Below, one piece after another: positions 5,135 to 7,209 of a DNA stretch of 7,209 nucleotides. Both the position numbers and the translations under genes were made by a program. The first letter of the stretch is position 1, and each line of letters begins with the position of its first letter. Where the stretch lies: NCBI GenBank assembly GCA_013349735.1, contig DUZC01000220.1, positions 1 to 7,209 on the forward strand, in the 5' to 3' direction. The notes under the pieces are model-generated. The model made no database searches and was not told the origin of the DNA. It saw only the letters and a list, made by a program, of their open reading frames with translations. Source of the stretch: Rhodospirillaceae bacterium (GTDB taxonomy: Bacteria > Pseudomonadota > Alphaproteobacteria > Rhodospirillales > Magnetospirillaceae).

Positions 5135-7054
5135 ATGCAAGACGAGAGCCGCGGGAAGCTTTTGGAGAGTGACATCGACCGGCTTGCCAGGATTTTGGCC
5201 TGTCCGGAACTGATTGGTTTGACCGATGCCGCCCGTTTTCATCTCGGCAGCGCACCGGGGCCCTGGTTCTGTCAGGTTCGGCCGGGCGAAGTGATCCTGG
5301 ATCCCTCGCTCCTCGACGGCCCGGCCGACATTGCCCTCATCTTGCAATTCGCCGGAGAGCTGGCGGCGTGGCAACAGCGGATACCGGCTCTGTCGTCCGG
5401 CCAGGACCGACCGGCAATATTGGCCGCCGCCTTGTCCAATGCCCGCCTGATGGAGGTGCTGCCGCCGCGCGCCGGGCTCGCCTCGGCTCCGGACTGGTTG
5501 TGCGCCCTACAAAAAGAAAGCCGCTGTGACGGGCAACTGGACCCCGACATCCAGGCGGTCGCCGCGCCGACCGCCTGGCTGATGGTCCAGGACTGCGACC
5601 CTCGTCTCGATCTGGATCCGGTCAGCCGGCGCAATCGCTATGGCTGCAGCGCTCTGCCGATGTCCCAGGTGATTGAGTTGGCCTCTTCGACCGCCGCTTC
5701 GACCTCGGTTGTCGGCTGGCAGGCGGCTGAGCAGTTGCGCCATCGTCTGATCGCTGCGGCCTTAGGGGGCGCGCTACAGGAAGAGCTTATGGCGGCAGGC
5801 CAGCAGCTGGCGCACAATCTGTTGTCCCTGTTGGATCTGGAAAAACAGGCAGTGGCCATCCTGGCCGCTTCGGGAACAACGGCCGCCTTGCTGGCCACCT
5901 GCTTTTGCCTTCAGGAAGGAAAACACGGCACCCAGATCTTGATGCTAGGCGCCGAGGAGGCAGGCAGCGGGACACCGCTGGCCATAGGCGGACGCCATAG
6001 TTCCGCCCGCACGCCTTCCGGCAGCCTGGTCTGCGCCGGCGCGGCGGTCGAAGGCATTAACGCGGAACGAATATTTGTCAGCAGCATTGCCATCCGCGAT
6101 AACGCCGGACGGCCCATCGCCAAAAATCGACTGATGGAACAAATAGAAGGCGCGATCACGTTGGCTTCCCAAAAAGGCCATGCCGTGATCCTGCATGCGG
6201 TCGAGTCCTCAAAGACCGGGCTGGTGGCGCCAGGCCTCGATGTCGTTTTGGAATTGCGCCGCCGCCATAATATTGCGGTCATTGTCGATGCCTGCCAGAT
6301 GCGGACCGATGCCCGATTGCTGGCCCGCTATCTTGAGGCCGGCTGTCTGGTGACAGTTACCGGATCAAAATTTTATGGAGGTCCGCCCTTCAGCGGTGCC
6401 CTGTTGGTGCCGCGCGATCTGGCGTCTGGACCCGCATCCTTGCCGGCGGGACTGGCCGCCTATTCCTGGCAAGGGGACTGGCCCCGCTCCTGCCAGGACC
6501 AACTGCGCGCCCTGCCCAGGGGCGGCAGCCCGGGACTCTATTTGCGCTGGCAGGCGGCTTTGGCGGATATGGCCACCTTTTCCAGTTTTTCAGAGAGCAT
6601 GAAGACGGCTGCGCTCCGGGCTTTCGGTCAGGCGGTGCGTGACGCCCTGGAACAGTTTCCCGAACTGCAGCTGCTGCCCGGCTATCCGGGGACAGAGGAG
6701 GCTGGGTCAGGCCATTGGTCTGACCTGCCCAGCATTTTCACCCTGGCGGTCCGCAATCCCGTGGATGGCGCCTGGTTGACCGAGCCGTCTTTGCGGCGGC
6801 TGCATGCCATCTTGAACCTGGATGCGACCAGCATGTTGCCGAACAATGGCCCGGCAGCGGAAAGGCTGCTGGCACAAAAACTGTGCCATCTCGGCCAGCC
6901 GGTGGCGGTCAGCCACTGTCCCCCCGGCCTCCGTCTGGCGGCAGGGGCCCGTCAGATTATGCAATGGGGTGACGATCCGGCCGTCTGGTCTCAGCAGGTG
7001 GGAACGATCCTTGAGAAATTGCGGCTGCTGCTCCGCACCTTGTTGTCTGAATAA
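5135..7054 (+). CDS. Uncharacterised PLP-dependent fold type I (class-V-aminotransferase-like) protein
   Basis: This 639-residue protein has the core features of the aspartate aminotransferase superfamily, but its reaction is not recognised. Residues 1 to ~170 form an N-terminal region with no motif I can name. The PLP part then shows ASGTTAA (about 245-251), a likely phosphate-binding loop, and HAVESSKTG (354-362). VDACQ follows, with D385 (expected to hold the pyridine nitrogen) and Q388. TGSKFYGGPPFSGALLVP has K412 as the likely Schiff-base lysine. The D-x-x-Q plus S-K pattern is most like class V aminotransferases and cysteine desulfurases, but the protein is much longer than those (usually about 400 residues). 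No signal peptide or membrane helix is evident, so a cytosolic location is expected. It is transcribed away from the Pls-like synthetase and converges on a decarboxylase gene with a 10-nt gap. The frame is open back to a TTG at 5063, but 5135 has ATG and a good Shine-Dalgarno. The superfamily call is solid; the function is unknown. Confidence 0.8.
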   Translation: MQDESRGKLLESDIDRLARILACPELIGLTDAARFHLGSAPGPWFCQVRPGEVILDPSLLDGPADIALILQFAGELAAWQQRIPALSSGQDRPAILAAALSNARLMEVLPPRAGLASAPDWLCALQKESRCDGQLDPDIQAVAAPTAWLMVQDCDPRLDLDPVSRRNRYGCSALPMSQVIELASSTAASTSVVGWQAAEQLRHRLIAAALGGALQEELMAAGQQLAHNLLSLLDLEKQAVAILAASGTTAALLATCFCLQEGKHGTQILMLGAEEAGSGTPLAIGGRHSSARTPSGSLVCAGAAVEGINAERIFVSSIAIRDNAGRPIAKNRLMEQIEGAITLASQKGHAVILHAVESSKTGLVAPGLDVVLELRRRHNIAVIVDACQMRTDARLLARYLEAGCLVTVTGSKFYGGPPFSGALLVPRDLASGPASLPAGLAAYSWQGDWPRSCQDQLRALPRGGSPGLYLRWQAALADMATFSSFSESMKTAALRAFGQAVRDALEQFPELQLLPGYPGTEEAGSGHWSDLPSIFTLAVRNPVDGAWLTEPSLRRLHAILNLDATSMLPNNGPAAERLLAQKLCHLGQPVAVSHCPPGLRLAAGARQIMQWGDDPAVWSQQVGTILEKLRLLLRTLLSE

Positions 7055-7064
7055 ACTCTTTTTT

Positions 7065-7209
7065 TCAAAAGTCCTTCGAAAGCTCGGCACCGATGGTTTC
7101 TATTGCCGCGACCAGCATCTGAAAATCTTCGTCCTGGCTACGATGATTTGTGATGCAGACGCGGATAGCCAGTCGGCCATGGATCCGGCAGGTCGAGGGT
7201 GCCGCGATG
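7065..7209 (-). CDS. Probable group II PLP-dependent amino acid decarboxylase, C-terminal end (5' partial)
   Basis: Only the last 47 codons and a TGA stop are inside the window; the frame is open to the right edge. The translation contains GRLAIRVCITNHRSQDEDFQ, then a helix running to AELSKDF. The pattern L-x-[IL]-R-V-x-x-x-N-[HY]-R-[ST]-x-x-[ED]-D at the very end of a protein is typical of group II pyridoxal decarboxylases, such as the aromatic amino acid and diaminobutyrate decarboxylases. Such enzymes remove CO2 from an amino acid to give an amine; the substrate cannot be read from this tail. The catalytic lysine lies outside the window. The gene converges on the PLP gene to its left, with 10 nt between the stop codons. 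It may belong to the same locus as the synthetase, supplying or consuming a basic amino acid, but that is inference. Confidence 0.68.
   Translation of the reverse strand, partial: IAAPSTCRIHGRLAIRVCITNHRSQDEDFQMLVAAIETIGAELSKDF

Noticed and set aside
5272..6282. Several - strand open frames of 60-123 codons opposite the PLP enzyme gene
   Set aside because: They overlap one another and the well-supported + strand gene, and have compositions expected of antisense GC-rich codons, with no motifs.
7021..7065. Intrinsic terminator for the PLP enzyme gene, using the T-run at 7059-7065
   Set aside because: There are seven T residues, but no GC-rich stem directly before them. The nearest short stem (GCGG 7021-7024 with CCGC 7033-7036) is more than 20 nt away and inside the coding region.
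1..7209. CRISPR arrays, tRNA genes, insertion sequences, toxin-antitoxin pairs
   Set aside because: I looked for regularly spaced repeats, cloverleaf-like segments, transposase motifs and small paired genes and saw none.

Overview
The window looks like a chromosomal segment of a GC-rich proteobacterium, most likely an alphaproteobacterium. This rests on the style of two housekeeping proteins: the SecA C-terminus with its SEC-C zinc tail, and an L28 protein with the alphaproteobacterial-type stretch NNVSHANNKSRRRFLPNLQ. No species can be named from the sequence alone.

Layout, left to right. The 3' end of secA (+ strand) enters from the left edge and stops at 334. A 69-nt convergent gap holds a strong bidirectional hairpin. 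rpmB (ribosomal protein L28) follows on the - strand. Next, also on the - strand, is a single very large gene of about 4.1 kb. It encodes a Pls/PosA-type single-module non-ribosomal peptide synthetase: adenylation domain, carrier protein, then three tandem repeats, each made of two membrane helices plus a left-handed beta-helix domain. A divergent intergenic region of about 300 bp carries several inverted repeats and overlapping promoter-like elements. It separates the synthetase from a + strand gene for a large, poorly characterised PLP-dependent (fold type I, class-V-aminotransferase-like) protein. The right edge cuts the 3' end of a convergent - strand gene whose visible 47 residues look like the C-terminus of a group II PLP-dependent amino acid decarboxylase.

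How the genes may work together (inference). The synthetase has the architecture of epsilon-poly-L-lysine synthetase (Pls), and its hand-read specificity code (D-L-E-S-I-G-S-V-V-K) resembles lysine-type codes. A membrane-bound enzyme making a short homopolymer or amide of a basic amino acid is therefore the best hypothesis. Two PLP enzymes beside it, one a probable amino acid decarboxylase and one of unknown reaction, could supply or modify the monomer, or provide an amine that ends or decorates the chain. The combination of a Pls-like synthetase with an unassigned divergent PLP protein and a decarboxylase, next to housekeeping genes, is the most interesting part of the window. It could be an undescribed cationic poly-amino-acid or polyamine-amide locus.
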